Shown here: positions 1-7,513 of the stretch, in pieces
How positions within the stretch are numbered: position 1 is the first letter of the stretch
Layout of the letters: each line of letters begins with the position of its first letter
From: Paenibacillus barcinonensis
GTDB lineage: Bacteria > Bacillota > Bacilli > Paenibacillales > Paenibacillaceae
Assembly: GCF_003217495.1 (NCBI RefSeq)
Contig: NZ_QJSW01000015.1
Location: 1-50,738 of the forward strand
Direction: 5' to 3'
DNA: 50,738 nucleotides
Program-made: the position numbers and the translations under genes
Notes under the pieces: model-generated
The model's database searches: none
Seen by the model: the letters and a program-made list of their open reading frames with translations, nothing else
What the model was told of the DNA's origin: nothing

Positions 1-88
1 ACCGTCGCTCGCATATGGACCCCCGCGCTTAGGGCTTCGGGCTAAATTGCATCATTTTTGTGTTGGGCTTGACTAAAACGTTCATAGC

Positions 89-230
89 AACGATCCTCAG
101 AGGGCTTATTTCCACCATTCATCCCACTTTTCAGCACATTCAGCCGTTTCTCTTCTGAATAACGTCACTGGCGATCGTTAGAATTGGGAAAGCACGAAAA
201 ACAGCTAATAAGGTTTCCTGAGATCGTTAG
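89..230. repeat. Intergenic GATCGTTAG-type element, cluster A (3 cores)
   Basis: Three 24-nt cores of a dispersed element lie here: one inverted (about 88-111) and two direct (158-181 and 207-230). Each core starts AATAA and ends GATCGTTA or close to it. The same core occurs in three other intergenic regions of this window (14635-14828, 34659-34803, 48918-48941). No gene is seen in the first 242 bases. Confidence 0.7.
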
Positions 231-242
231 AGCTTAGCCGCT

Positions 243-764
243 CTACATTCTTGCATTTGCTATGTTTTGCAAACGGTCTCTAACTTGCTCCACACTTCGA
301 TAAGCCCCCGCGACCTTAACCAGCCTCCATTTATTTTCTTGCTTCAGATAGTGTAACGTAACCGCGCTCGGTAGCAAATATACCTGCTCATCCCCTATAT
401 CAAATCCTTCCAGCTGCATTCCTTCGTTTTCCGCATAATGTTGCCATCCTTCTAATGTCTCCAGTGCACCCGGTTTAGACGAGCCTGTCGTCGTTCCGCC
501 TCCCTCTTTGGCCCAAATATCCACACTATCGAACAGAAGCAATCCATCTGTCTGAAATGTCATATTCACTGTATACCCCTCGTAATCAAAGCTAATGACT
601 TCTAACTCCTCCTTCCTCACACTCCAGATCTCATCCGCCTGTGCCTTAGCCTGCTCCAGTGTGATCTGCACATCGGCAGATAAACACCGTTGGAACGTTC
701 CCTGTACTACATACTGTTCCAGAGAGACTGCACCAACGAGTTGCTTTATACACTCATCGTTCAT
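243..764 (-). CDS. Hypothetical protein, 173 aa
   Basis: An open frame of 173 codons starts at ATG 764. An in-frame TGA lies three codons upstream, so the start cannot lie further out. A GGGG purine stretch sits about 14 nt before the ATG, a rather long spacing. I do not recognise a family. The protein is acidic and soluble, with no signal peptide or membrane segment; a short Gly/Thr/Ser-rich linker (around residue 90) separates two halves, and the C-terminal half reads like a small alpha/beta domain. It ends just left of CRISPR array 1 and is transcribed in the same direction as the cas operon. No functional link to CRISPR can be argued from the sequence. Confidence 0.6.
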   Translation of the reverse strand: MNDECIKQLVGAVSLEQYVVQGTFQRCLSADVQITLEQAKAQADEIWSVRKEELEVISFDYEGYTVNMTFQTDGLLLFDSVDIWAKEGGGTTTGSSKPGALETLEGWQHYAENEGMQLEGFDIGDEQVYLLPSAVTLHYLKQENKWRLVKVAGAYRSVEQVRDRLQNIANARM

Positions 765-875
765 GTTTTGTCATTCATCCCCTTTCCTGTAGGCTCTGCT
801 CAATATATTCATCAATGTGTCGCCAACCTTCGAAACATGACAGAATGAAATAAATGTACCCGGTTAAACGTGGCG

Positions 876-1721
876 TGTTTAAAGCACGCACTCCGTATGG
901 AGTGCGACGACGACATTTCTGGCTGTGTTCCTGTGTAAGTACATTTCAATCCACGCACTCCATACGGAGTGCGACATAGATTAATATAGTTCCTTGGGGG
1001 TGGGGTGAGTATTTCAATCCACGCACTCCATACGGAGTGCGACCAGGCTTCCAGCCCTCTTCTACGGCGCGCCGGAGATTTCATCCACGCACTCCATACG
1101 GAGTGCGACGTACAATACCTTGCCGTCTGCGTCTCGGATCGTTTATTTCAATCCACGCACTCCATACGGAGTGCGACTACAAGTGTTCCTCACTCTTCAT
1201 GTAGGTGACTCCATTTCAATCCACGCACTCCATACGGAGTGCGACTCGCCTTTTTCTTCAGATTCCTTGAGCCATTTAATTTCAATCCACGCACTCCATA
1301 CGGAGTGCGACGGGCCGGATTGCCAGTTTGGCACCATTACCAGACAATTTCAATCCACGCACTCCATACGGAGTGCGACTATCCAGAACGGATTTTTCAT
1401 ACCAGATCAGCACAGCAATTTCAATCCACGCACTCCATACGGAGTGCGACCCCGGCCACGAGATGCAGACTCCAATAACCATTGAATTTCAATCCACGCA
1501 CTCCATACGGAGTGCGACTTAATCATAACCGTGGCTGCTGGAACTTACACAATTTCAATCCACGCACTCCATACGGAGTGCGACTCCACAACGCCTGTGG
1601 TTTGATCTGCCGACAGCCGATTTCAATCCACGCACTCCATACGGAGTGCGACGATAGCAGCAGGCCGGATCACATCTGGCTATTACGAATTTCAATCCAC
1701 GCACTCCATACGGAGTGCGAC
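876..1721 (-). CRISPR. CRISPR array 1 (type I-C), 13 repeats / 12 spacers
   Basis: By direct reading there are 13 repeats of 33 nt and 12 spacers of 33-38 nt. In the transcribed (minus) sense the repeat starts GTCGCAC, holds the palindrome GCACTCCGTATGGAGTGC, and ends GGATTGAAAT, the typical type I-C 3' end that forms the crRNA 5' handle. The repeat at 876-908 is degenerate, mainly in its handle half, which marks the old distal end. The repeat at 1078-1109 lacks one A (32 nt). The leader lies on the right at 1722, directly downstream of cas2. Confidence 0.97.
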
Positions 1722-1904
1722 AGCGAAAAATAACGTAGATACTCCATCAATTGATAAACAACCTACGTATCTCCGCTTTAATTTATATTTACTTGTCTTC
1801 CAAATATCATTTTTTCTCAAATTCATTGCCAAAAGGTCACGAAAAAGTGTTTTTCAAGGTGCGAATGCCCCAGGAAAATCATGTGAGCTTGGCATTCGCA
1901 CTTG
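1722..1904 (-). promoter_or_regulatory. Leader of CRISPR array 1
   Basis: The first bases after the array (AGCGAAAAATAACGTA on the plus strand) are shared with the leaders of arrays 2 and 3. A candidate minus-strand promoter is TTGGCA (1827-1832), 17 bp, TGATAT (1804-1809). At 1859-1901 a perfect 11-bp inverted repeat (GTGCGAATGCC / GGCATTCGCAC) encloses a 21-nt loop that is nearly identical in all three leaders. The leader fills the whole gap between cas2 and the array. Confidence 0.8.
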
Positions 1905-2195
1905 CTAAAGGATCAGCGGATCACCCATATCATAGGTGTCCTTGGCTCCCACATGATCTACTTTGCTTTTGTAATTGTCACCAAGATTATAGAAACGCAA
2001 ACTATCCGTGTCCTTGTCAATAAGTTCTTCCAGTTCAAACCTCAAACGCCTGAATTGTGTAGCGTCTAAAATACACTCAAACACTGAGTTCTGCACACGT
2101 TGACCGTGATCCACACATTTTTTCGCAACTCTGGACAGTCTTCTTCGACCTTCACGATCCATCGTGCTCACATCATAGGTAATCAATACAAGCAT
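1905..2195 (-). CDS. cas2: CRISPR-associated endoribonuclease/integrase subunit Cas2 (type I-C)
   Basis: Cas2 is the small ferredoxin-fold dimer that bridges two Cas1 dimers in the spacer-integration complex. The reading frame opens with the hallmark first strand LVLITYDVS, carrying the conserved Asp, followed by GRRRLSRVAKKC and a central VQNSVFEC strand, all typical of type I-C Cas2. I chose ATG 2195 (96 aa, the usual size, starting MLVLITYDV) because an AGGTG motif lies 6 nt upstream. A GTG at 2204 would add three residues. It is the last gene of the cas operon, starting right after the cas1 stop, and its own stop is followed directly by the leader of array 1. Confidence 0.96.
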   Translation of the reverse strand: MLVLITYDVSTMDREGRRRLSRVAKKCVDHGQRVQNSVFECILDATQFRRLRFELEELIDKDTDSLRFYNLGDNYKSKVDHVGAKDTYDMGDPLIL

Positions 2196-2204
2196 ATTCC
2201 GCAC

Positions 2205-3236
2205 CTACTTCCATAAAAATGGAGGGTACTCATCCAGATCACCACGAATATATCTTGCGAGCAACAAGGCTTGAGTATAGGGGACAAGTCCCCAAGGTAT
2301 CTTTTCGTTCAGATAGGGATGAGTAATCTTTTCCTGTTTACGCTCCTGCCACGCTTTTAATACTTTCTTGCGAGTATCGTCATCCATAATGACAGCCATG
2401 TTCTCTTTGACGTAGAACCCCTTATCATTCACGATCTTTTTGTTAATTAACGAGAGGACAAAGCGATCCGCATACACACCCCGAAGCTCCTCCATCATAT
2501 CTAACGCCAAGGAGGCCCTGCCCGGACGATCTCGATGCAAAAATCCAACATATGCATCCAGTCCAACAGATTCAAGTGCTGATTTCATATCATTGGCAAG
2601 CAACGTATATGCAAACGAGAGTAGGGCATTTACTTTATCCAAAGGAGGACGTCTGCTGCGCCCGTAAAAATAAAAGGATTCCTTTTGTTGAAGAATCAGA
2701 TCATCGAATACAGAGTTATACTGCACAGCCGCCGAGCCCTCCAGCCCTCGCAGCACATCCAATTGCTCCACTTCACGGAGCAGCTTCATCGTTTCTCCAA
2801 GAGAACCGGCTACCTTCTTTATCCGCTCTGTGTCTATACGTAAGGCATGATCTCGCGTGGCCCGTTCCAGAATCCATTTGTTGTTATATAGCTTGCCTGT
2901 AATCATGTTTCGTGCGACCCGCGCACTTCGCGCCTCATCATCCGAGATACGATACTGCTCCTTGCGAAGAACCACGTTCCCCCGATCCTCCCCAATCACT
3001 CGAGCCAAAAACCGTCCGGTACGTGTCATAAAGGTGAGACTTACGTTACGAGTTGCGCATGCGCCCATCAAAGCCGGACTCACACCTGCATATCCAAACG
3101 CACATATAGCTTCCAGATTATGCAGCGGATAACGAGCTAATGTCTGCTCTTCCTGCTTCACGAGCACATTCTCTCCATCCAGCGAAAGGTATGTGTCCGG
3201 TAGTGTAACAAATAGAGTGTTTAGCAGCTTTTTCAT
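2205..3236 (-). CDS. cas1: CRISPR-associated integrase Cas1 (type I-C)
   Basis: Cas1 is the metal-dependent integrase that inserts prespacers at the leader end of arrays. The 343-aa product has the normal length: an N-terminal beta domain (LDGENVLVKQ, then LHNLEAICAFG) and a helical catalytic domain containing the conserved Glu in RGLEGSAAVQY, His in YVGFLHRDRPGRASLALD, and the nearby acidic residues of that motif. ATG 3236 overlaps the cas4 stop by 4 nt (ATGA), so cas4 and cas1 are translationally coupled. Together with cas4 and cas2 it forms the adaptation module, which must serve all three arrays because no other cas1 is seen in the window. Confidence 0.97.
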   Translation of the reverse strand: MKKLLNTLFVTLPDTYLSLDGENVLVKQEEQTLARYPLHNLEAICAFGYAGVSPALMGACATRNVSLTFMTRTGRFLARVIGEDRGNVVLRKEQYRISDDEARSARVARNMITGKLYNNKWILERATRDHALRIDTERIKKVAGSLGETMKLLREVEQLDVLRGLEGSAAVQYNSVFDDLILQQKESFYFYGRSRRPPLDKVNALLSFAYTLLANDMKSALESVGLDAYVGFLHRDRPGRASLALDMMEELRGVYADRFVLSLINKKIVNDKGFYVKENMAVIMDDDTRKKVLKAWQERKQEKITHPYLNEKIPWGLVPYTQALLLARYIRGDLDEYPPFLWK

Positions 3237-3892
3237 TCGTTCAACCTGCTTTCGATGTAACTGGAGACGGATCGTTTATTTAAAATATCTGGCACACATA
3301 TGTTGATCAATGAGCAACTTTGACAGTGTGGTCCAGCTTTAGCTTTTGGCGTATGGTTTCGTTCAAAATACTGTCTCATCTCCTGGATACTTGATCGCAC
3401 TCGTTCCCGATCTGCTTGGGTAATGACGACTTCTACCCGATGTTTAATCTCATCGTAATAAAAATACGCTTTGTGTATCTCACATAAGAGCATCTCTTCG
3501 AGACACATCACTTGTGCAACCAATTGTGAATGATCCGAGTCATTCCGTTTAGGCTTACCACGTTTATATTCCACAGGGAAAGGAAGGTATGAACCTTCCT
3601 CCCCTGCCAGCGATATACCTTGCGGATCACGGATAAATTCTACCACATCACAGATGCCTGTAATTCCGAGTGTTCTAGATTGCACGGGCAATGCCCGTAC
3701 CACCAGCTTATCCCCTCGTTTTTCACGAATTAAAGGTTCGTCTGCTTTACGATGCAAATGATCTCCTTCGATAGTACGCACGTTATCTTCCCACTGCTGT
3801 TCAATATGAATCAACGCCCACTGTCTCCGGCAAAAGTTAAAATGCTGAATGCCGGATAACAGCAGGTAATCCTCTTCGTTATAGTCCTTCAT
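3233..3892 (-). CDS. cas4: CRISPR-associated exonuclease Cas4 (type I-C)
   Basis: Cas4 is a RecB-family nuclease with an iron-sulfur cluster that trims prespacers and selects for the PAM during adaptation. Visible signatures are the first cluster cysteine in NFCRRQW (about residue 21), the metal-binding Asp in ICDVVEF, the nuclease EYK in PVEYKRGKPK, and the C-terminal cysteines in GPHCQSCSLINICVP. I start it at ATG 3892 (219 aa, MKDYNEEDYLLL), which overlaps cas7 by 14 nt and has GGAAG upstream. The frame stays open further upstream to 3967, but that part is only cas7 read in another phase. Its stop overlaps the cas1 start. Confidence 0.94.
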   Translation of the reverse strand: MKDYNEEDYLLLSGIQHFNFCRRQWALIHIEQQWEDNVRTIEGDHLHRKADEPLIREKRGDKLVVRALPVQSRTLGITGICDVVEFIRDPQGISLAGEEGSYLPFPVEYKRGKPKRNDSDHSQLVAQVMCLEEMLLCEIHKAYFYYDEIKHRVEVVITQADRERVRSSIQEMRQYFERNHTPKAKAGPHCQSCSLINICVPDILNKRSVSSYIESRLNE

Positions 3893-4751
3893 ACTGCTGA
3901 ACTTCCAAGCCTTCCAGCGGCACGATAGTGTACTCGTAATCATCATAAGATTTCGGTTCCAAGACATCCGGCTTCAATGCAATTTGCAGTGAACGGTGTA
4001 CTTTGGCGGATGAATACTGCCCCAATTTGGAGTTATGTTCCCACCAATACAACTGATGAACCTCCATACTGCCATCAGGACGAGCAGACGATGTATCATT
4101 TTCAAATAATGTTCTTAGTGCCTCACGAATTTTCTCTGCATCCTCATATGTAAAACCTGTTTTCTCGGCAAGCTGCGTGTTGATACTTCCGTAAAATACA
4201 TACACCCCAAAATCTACACGATGCTTCATTCCCATCGTATCCGATCCTTTTTTGTCCGGGTCTTTCGCCGTTGTTACCGAGTTCACACTTTTCGTAATCT
4301 GCATGCTCGTAATATCAATCCGATTCTTGCTGACAGCCGTATGGATGGAGACCGGGCCACGGATACCAACCGATACACTGTCTGTCCCACTAAAAGCAAA
4401 TACTTGCCCGAAGCTGCGCACATCCATCCAGGACTGGCATGCGGCATCCGCATACAGTTCTTTATTCTGTTTTTTTCCTTTGGCATGTTCCTGCACAAGT
4501 TCATTGGCATCTACACGATCTTTAATGGAGCGATGAGCATCCGTGCGTTTCTCATCCGATTGCACCAAGATGGACTCTCCCATATCCAGCAAGCGGTTAC
4601 GAATCTTGCGCTTAATACACACGTCTGAGATTTCGCCCAGACCATCGTAGTTCTGACGCGGACGATTTCCGTTTAGCGGATCACCATTCGGGTTTGCATT
4701 ACGAACAGACAATACAACGGCAAAATCAATTTTGCGATCTAGTGTACTCAT
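3879..4751 (-). CDS. cas7: Cascade backbone protein Cas7 (Csd2, type I-C)
   Basis: Cas7/Csd2 subunits polymerise along the crRNA spacer to form the Cascade backbone. The 290-aa sequence begins with the family motif VVLSVRNANPNGDPLNGNRPRQ, with the RRM-fold first strand and the conserved NPNGDP turn, and continues with DVCIKRKIRNRLLD, as in known I-C Cas7 proteins. A Gly-rich stretch FSGTDSVSVGIRGPVSI follows. ATG 4751 comes immediately after the cas8c stop (TAAATG), and the 3' end overlaps cas4 by 14 nt, so it is embedded in the operon. Confidence 0.96.
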   Translation of the reverse strand: MSTLDRKIDFAVVLSVRNANPNGDPLNGNRPRQNYDGLGEISDVCIKRKIRNRLLDMGESILVQSDEKRTDAHRSIKDRVDANELVQEHAKGKKQNKELYADAACQSWMDVRSFGQVFAFSGTDSVSVGIRGPVSIHTAVSKNRIDITSMQITKSVNSVTTAKDPDKKGSDTMGMKHRVDFGVYVFYGSINTQLAEKTGFTYEDAEKIREALRTLFENDTSSARPDGSMEVHQLYWWEHNSKLGQYSSAKVHRSLQIALKPDVLEPKSYDDYEYTIVPLEGLEVQQYEGL

Positions 4752-5192
4752 TTAGTTATCCCCTTGTTCATTAGATTGGTTTTCTTCGTGATCTTCGGGT
4801 GTGGTTGTGAGTGAGTCTTTATCCTTTTTACTCGTATACAGGTCGTTTCTCTGGCTGGAATATCCGAGCAGATACAGACCAGACAAAGGCCTGTCATTGA
4901 AATCTTCAATTTTGAATTTATCACTGATTTCCTGTATAAGTCTGTTATAATTAGAAGCCTTCCCGCCCATTCGAGTCAGATGTGGATGCAGACTTTCATA
5001 GATGATTTTCCATGTTCGCTCCGGACGCTGTGAAAATATATTCATATATCGGATAGCATTCGTCGCTCTCCTGTTAGTCCCTTCAGATCGCACTTTCTCA
5101 CGATCTAATTCACGTTCTTCGAGAACATCAGCCACGGCAAGTAATCTTCCAAATAAATAGTTACGATCTGCCGTCTCAGTATTAAGCGTCAT
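4752..5192 (-). CDS. cas11c: Internal in-frame ORF: Cascade small subunit Cas11c
   Basis: Type I-C systems are known to translate a small subunit, Cas11, from an internal start near the 3' end of cas8c. Here an in-frame ATG at 5192 (codon 508 of cas8c) is preceded by GAGGGA with a 6-nt gap, a good ribosome binding site lying inside coding sequence. The product would be 146 aa, beginning MTLNTETADRNYLFGRLLAV. The position just before the RDYLFGRLLAVAD-like motif fits what I recall of start sites in other I-C Cas8c genes. The family knowledge is established; expression here is inference. Confidence 0.65.
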   Translation of the reverse strand: MTLNTETADRNYLFGRLLAVADVLEERELDREKVRSEGTNRRATNAIRYMNIFSQRPERTWKIIYESLHPHLTRMGGKASNYNRLIQEISDKFKIEDFNDRPLSGLYLLGYSSQRNDLYTSKKDKDSLTTTPEDHEENQSNEQGDN

Positions 5193-6713
5193 TTCAAATC
5201 CCTCACTCTCGTGATGTTTTCTTACCAATGCACATGTAATACCTAACGTTTCTTCCCATCCGCCATCTTCTATACCTACTGGATTAGATGCGCGATGGAT
5301 AGCACTACGAACAATATCCAATGGAATAGGTTGTTGATCAATGATGCATGGAAGCATTCGCTCCATTAATCCTTTTACAATCTTGTCACTGGCACGTTGA
5401 CCGTAGGCGGCAAAAGCAATCTCCTTGGGAGTAGGTGTACCAATAGAACGAACTTTTTTCCCATCTTTACTTTTCCAATTTCGATATAACCAATAACAAC
5501 TTTCATGCCAAACTGCAATTCGATCCAGATACTCATTCTGATCGACTCTCTGATAATACATAATCGACATTCTTCCAGGTGTAGCAGCATCAACAATCAT
5601 AATGGTTACTTTATGCTTGGACTGGTACTCCCCATCATAACGAAAGCCATATAGTGCCTTTCTCACCTGTAAAGCATATTCTTTATGGGTTGTGTCACCG
5701 TCTATAATCCCTTCATCGTCTTCATCTTCCCAGAGATTAAAGTTGTCTTTTTGCGGTTCCGGCATATTCAGACTCGTACTGCCCCACACCAGAAAAACTT
5801 TGCCATCAATTGTCGTTCCTTGTTTATCTATCAGCCACTTGAGCGCGTTGTGCCCTTTCTGTGAGACATCATAACTGACGGCGGCGGCTTCACGGCTGGT
5901 ACGGAATCGTCCTCGAAAAGTAAAGCCACTGGAGTCATTGGCCGATATTAGCTTGGATTTATCCCCGGAGTGACGTATGCGCGATGCATGTTTATCCGCC
6001 ACAGGCAAGTAATTTCCCGTGACAAAACAAATATCTTTATCTTGCAAGCTCATCTCATAAAACTGGATAAACGACTGCTGCACGGATGCATCCCGCCACA
6101 ATCTTGATTCGGGCTGCCCTGGAATATTCACACGAAATCGGACAAATGCCCCACTTTGATCCGAAGCAATAACATTGAAAATCTTAGGTTTTTCACTCTC
6201 CTGATCTTCTGCACCCGCCACCCACTTATCTAGCAACTTTCCACGGTTATCCGTGTGCAGCACACCCCGATCTACTAAATCAGCGATCAACGTACCTTTG
6301 CTCACATAATCCAACACACTCTGTACCTTGGCATGACTAAAAGGTGACTCGCACCAAGCTTTAAGCTGAGCTACATAATCCTGATGGGGAGTTCCTTTCA
6401 CCTCACCGCAGTAGGAAGTGTAATCACCGGCAACGTACATTAATTTGTCAAAAAGCGGATACGGCACTGGCGCACTCGTGCGACTTGCAGCAGCTTCAGT
6501 ACACGGAATAATAGTGCTACCATCGTTTTTATCTACAACCCTCGCGTTTACAATCTCACCTGATGCATTCAAATGCACCTCAATATGCGCTGTCTGCGTG
6601 GTATGGGAGATTGGAATCAAGGCGTACTCTTTACCATTCTTCTTCGTTTCAAACTGTCCGACAACCTTGGCATGGTCATCATAGGTTTTGCTTAAATTCG
6701 CAAGCCAGTTCAT
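4752..6713 (-). CDS. cas8c: Cascade large subunit Cas8c (Csd1, type I-C)
   Basis: Cas8c/Csd1 recognises the PAM and helps open the target duplex. At 653 aa it is slightly longer than the usual 600 or so, largely because of a polar charged C-terminal tail (from about residue 625) rich in Asp, Glu, Asn and Gln. Typical stretches are the N-terminal NWLANLSKTYDDHAKVVGQF, the central ALKWLIDKQGTTIDGKVFLVWGS, and the C-terminal DRNYLFGRLLAVADVLE. ATG 6713 overlaps the cas5c stop by 4 nt and the cas7 ATG follows the stop directly. The last 146 codons probably also give a separate small subunit (next entry). Confidence 0.95.
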   Translation of the reverse strand: MNWLANLSKTYDDHAKVVGQFETKKNGKEYALIPISHTTQTAHIEVHLNASGEIVNARVVDKNDGSTIIPCTEAAASRTSAPVPYPLFDKLMYVAGDYTSYCGEVKGTPHQDYVAQLKAWCESPFSHAKVQSVLDYVSKGTLIADLVDRGVLHTDNRGKLLDKWVAGAEDQESEKPKIFNVIASDQSGAFVRFRVNIPGQPESRLWRDASVQQSFIQFYEMSLQDKDICFVTGNYLPVADKHASRIRHSGDKSKLISANDSSGFTFRGRFRTSREAAAVSYDVSQKGHNALKWLIDKQGTTIDGKVFLVWGSTSLNMPEPQKDNFNLWEDEDDEGIIDGDTTHKEYALQVRKALYGFRYDGEYQSKHKVTIMIVDAATPGRMSIMYYQRVDQNEYLDRIAVWHESCYWLYRNWKSKDGKKVRSIGTPTPKEIAFAAYGQRASDKIVKGLMERMLPCIIDQQPIPLDIVRSAIHRASNPVGIEDGGWEETLGITCALVRKHHESEGFEMTLNTETADRNYLFGRLLAVADVLEERELDREKVRSEGTNRRATNAIRYMNIFSQRPERTWKIIYESLHPHLTRMGGKASNYNRLIQEISDKFKIEDFNDRPLSGLYLLGYSSQRNDLYTSKKDKDSLTTTPEDHEENQSNEQGDN

Positions 6714-7432
6714 TCACTCACCTCTGTTCCAAACCATTCGGAATGAAGCTCATCCACCGACTCCATATTCGAGGTGTCGAACACTTTCGCTGAACCTTCC
6801 CCAGCTTTGCGAACCAACGTACATTGATCTGGACGATCAAATCGGATAATGCCATTTTTCATTTTTGCTTTCCACAGGCGTACTTCACGCTCATTGCGCC
6901 CTGTCTCGTCAGGGTAGCTAATTCCGTGCAGCATCGTGCCAAAATCAAGCTCCCCGATACCATCATAAAAGCCTTCACCTTCACCAAATGTACAAGCCTC
7001 TACATAACCCTGACATTCACGCGTGCCTAGAAAAATATCTCTTCTTCCTCCGACCTGAACGGCTCGTTTGGCTATGTTGTGATGTTTATGTTCGTTCTGA
7101 TCATGAATTAAATCCTCACGATGAGCATTAAATTCAAAATGAGCCCTCACCTGATAACGAACATCTCTTAGATACGTATAATACGCCAGCGTGTTCCCCC
7201 CACTGTATTCAATGGGACGCATGCCTTTCGATTCGGTTTGAATAGGATTCATGATGCGTACTTCGTCCACAATCCAGATCAGCGTTGGTTTCCAATATAC
7301 AGATTCCACGATGCCTTTGAGCGCCTGATAGGTAGGAATTTGATATGAAAACTTCTCTCCCCCAAGCTTTGTCAGCGGATCGGTGAACAACGCATATCTT
7401 CCTGAAACCTCAAATTCAATCTGATTTCTCAA
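6710..7432 (-). CDS. cas5c: crRNA endonuclease Cas5c (Cas5d, type I-C), TTG start
   Basis: In type I-C, which lacks Cas6, Cas5c cuts the repeat hairpin to release crRNAs and then caps the 5' handle in Cascade. Family motifs are visible: the opening strand NQIEFEVSGRYALFTDP, then LGGEKFSYQIPTYQALKGIVESVYWKPT and DEVRIMNPI. I place the start at TTG 7432 (240 aa, normal length) because AAAGGAGTG lies about 10 nt upstream and homology begins there. An ATG at 7474 would add 14 residues that do not look like Cas5 and has no clear ribosome binding site. It starts 81 nt after cas3 and overlaps cas8c by 4 nt. Confidence 0.95.
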   Translation of the reverse strand: MRNQIEFEVSGRYALFTDPLTKLGGEKFSYQIPTYQALKGIVESVYWKPTLIWIVDEVRIMNPIQTESKGMRPIEYSGGNTLAYYTYLRDVRYQVRAHFEFNAHREDLIHDQNEHKHHNIAKRAVQVGGRRDIFLGTRECQGYVEACTFGEGEGFYDGIGELDFGTMLHGISYPDETGRNEREVRLWKAKMKNGIIRFDRPDQCTLVRKAGEGSAKVFDTSNMESVDELHSEWFGTEVSE

Positions 7433-7513
7433 TGTTGGTTCACTCCTTTCTGTATCATGTAGCAGGGAGAACATGTGACATGAATCTCCCTGCTACTGAA
7501 GCATCTTTTCGTG

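Noticed and set aside
812..1733. Open frames across CRISPR array 1 with repeated peptides such as ISIHALHTECD and RTPYGVRGLK
   Set aside because: They are translations of the CRISPR repeats in different phases. Same for frames across 10190-11486 and 12805-14484.
1859..1901. Leader stem-loop taken as the cas operon terminator
   Set aside because: It also occurs in leaders 2 and 3, which have no cas gene before them, and no U-tract follows.
3893..3967. N-terminal extension of cas4 to ATG 3967
   Set aside because: It lies entirely in cas7 coding sequence in another phase and does not resemble Cas4; ATG 3892 fits the family.
4221..4628. Plus-strand frames of 94-135 codons opposite cas7
   Set aside because: Antisense shadows of a clear cas7 gene, no ribosome binding site or family match.
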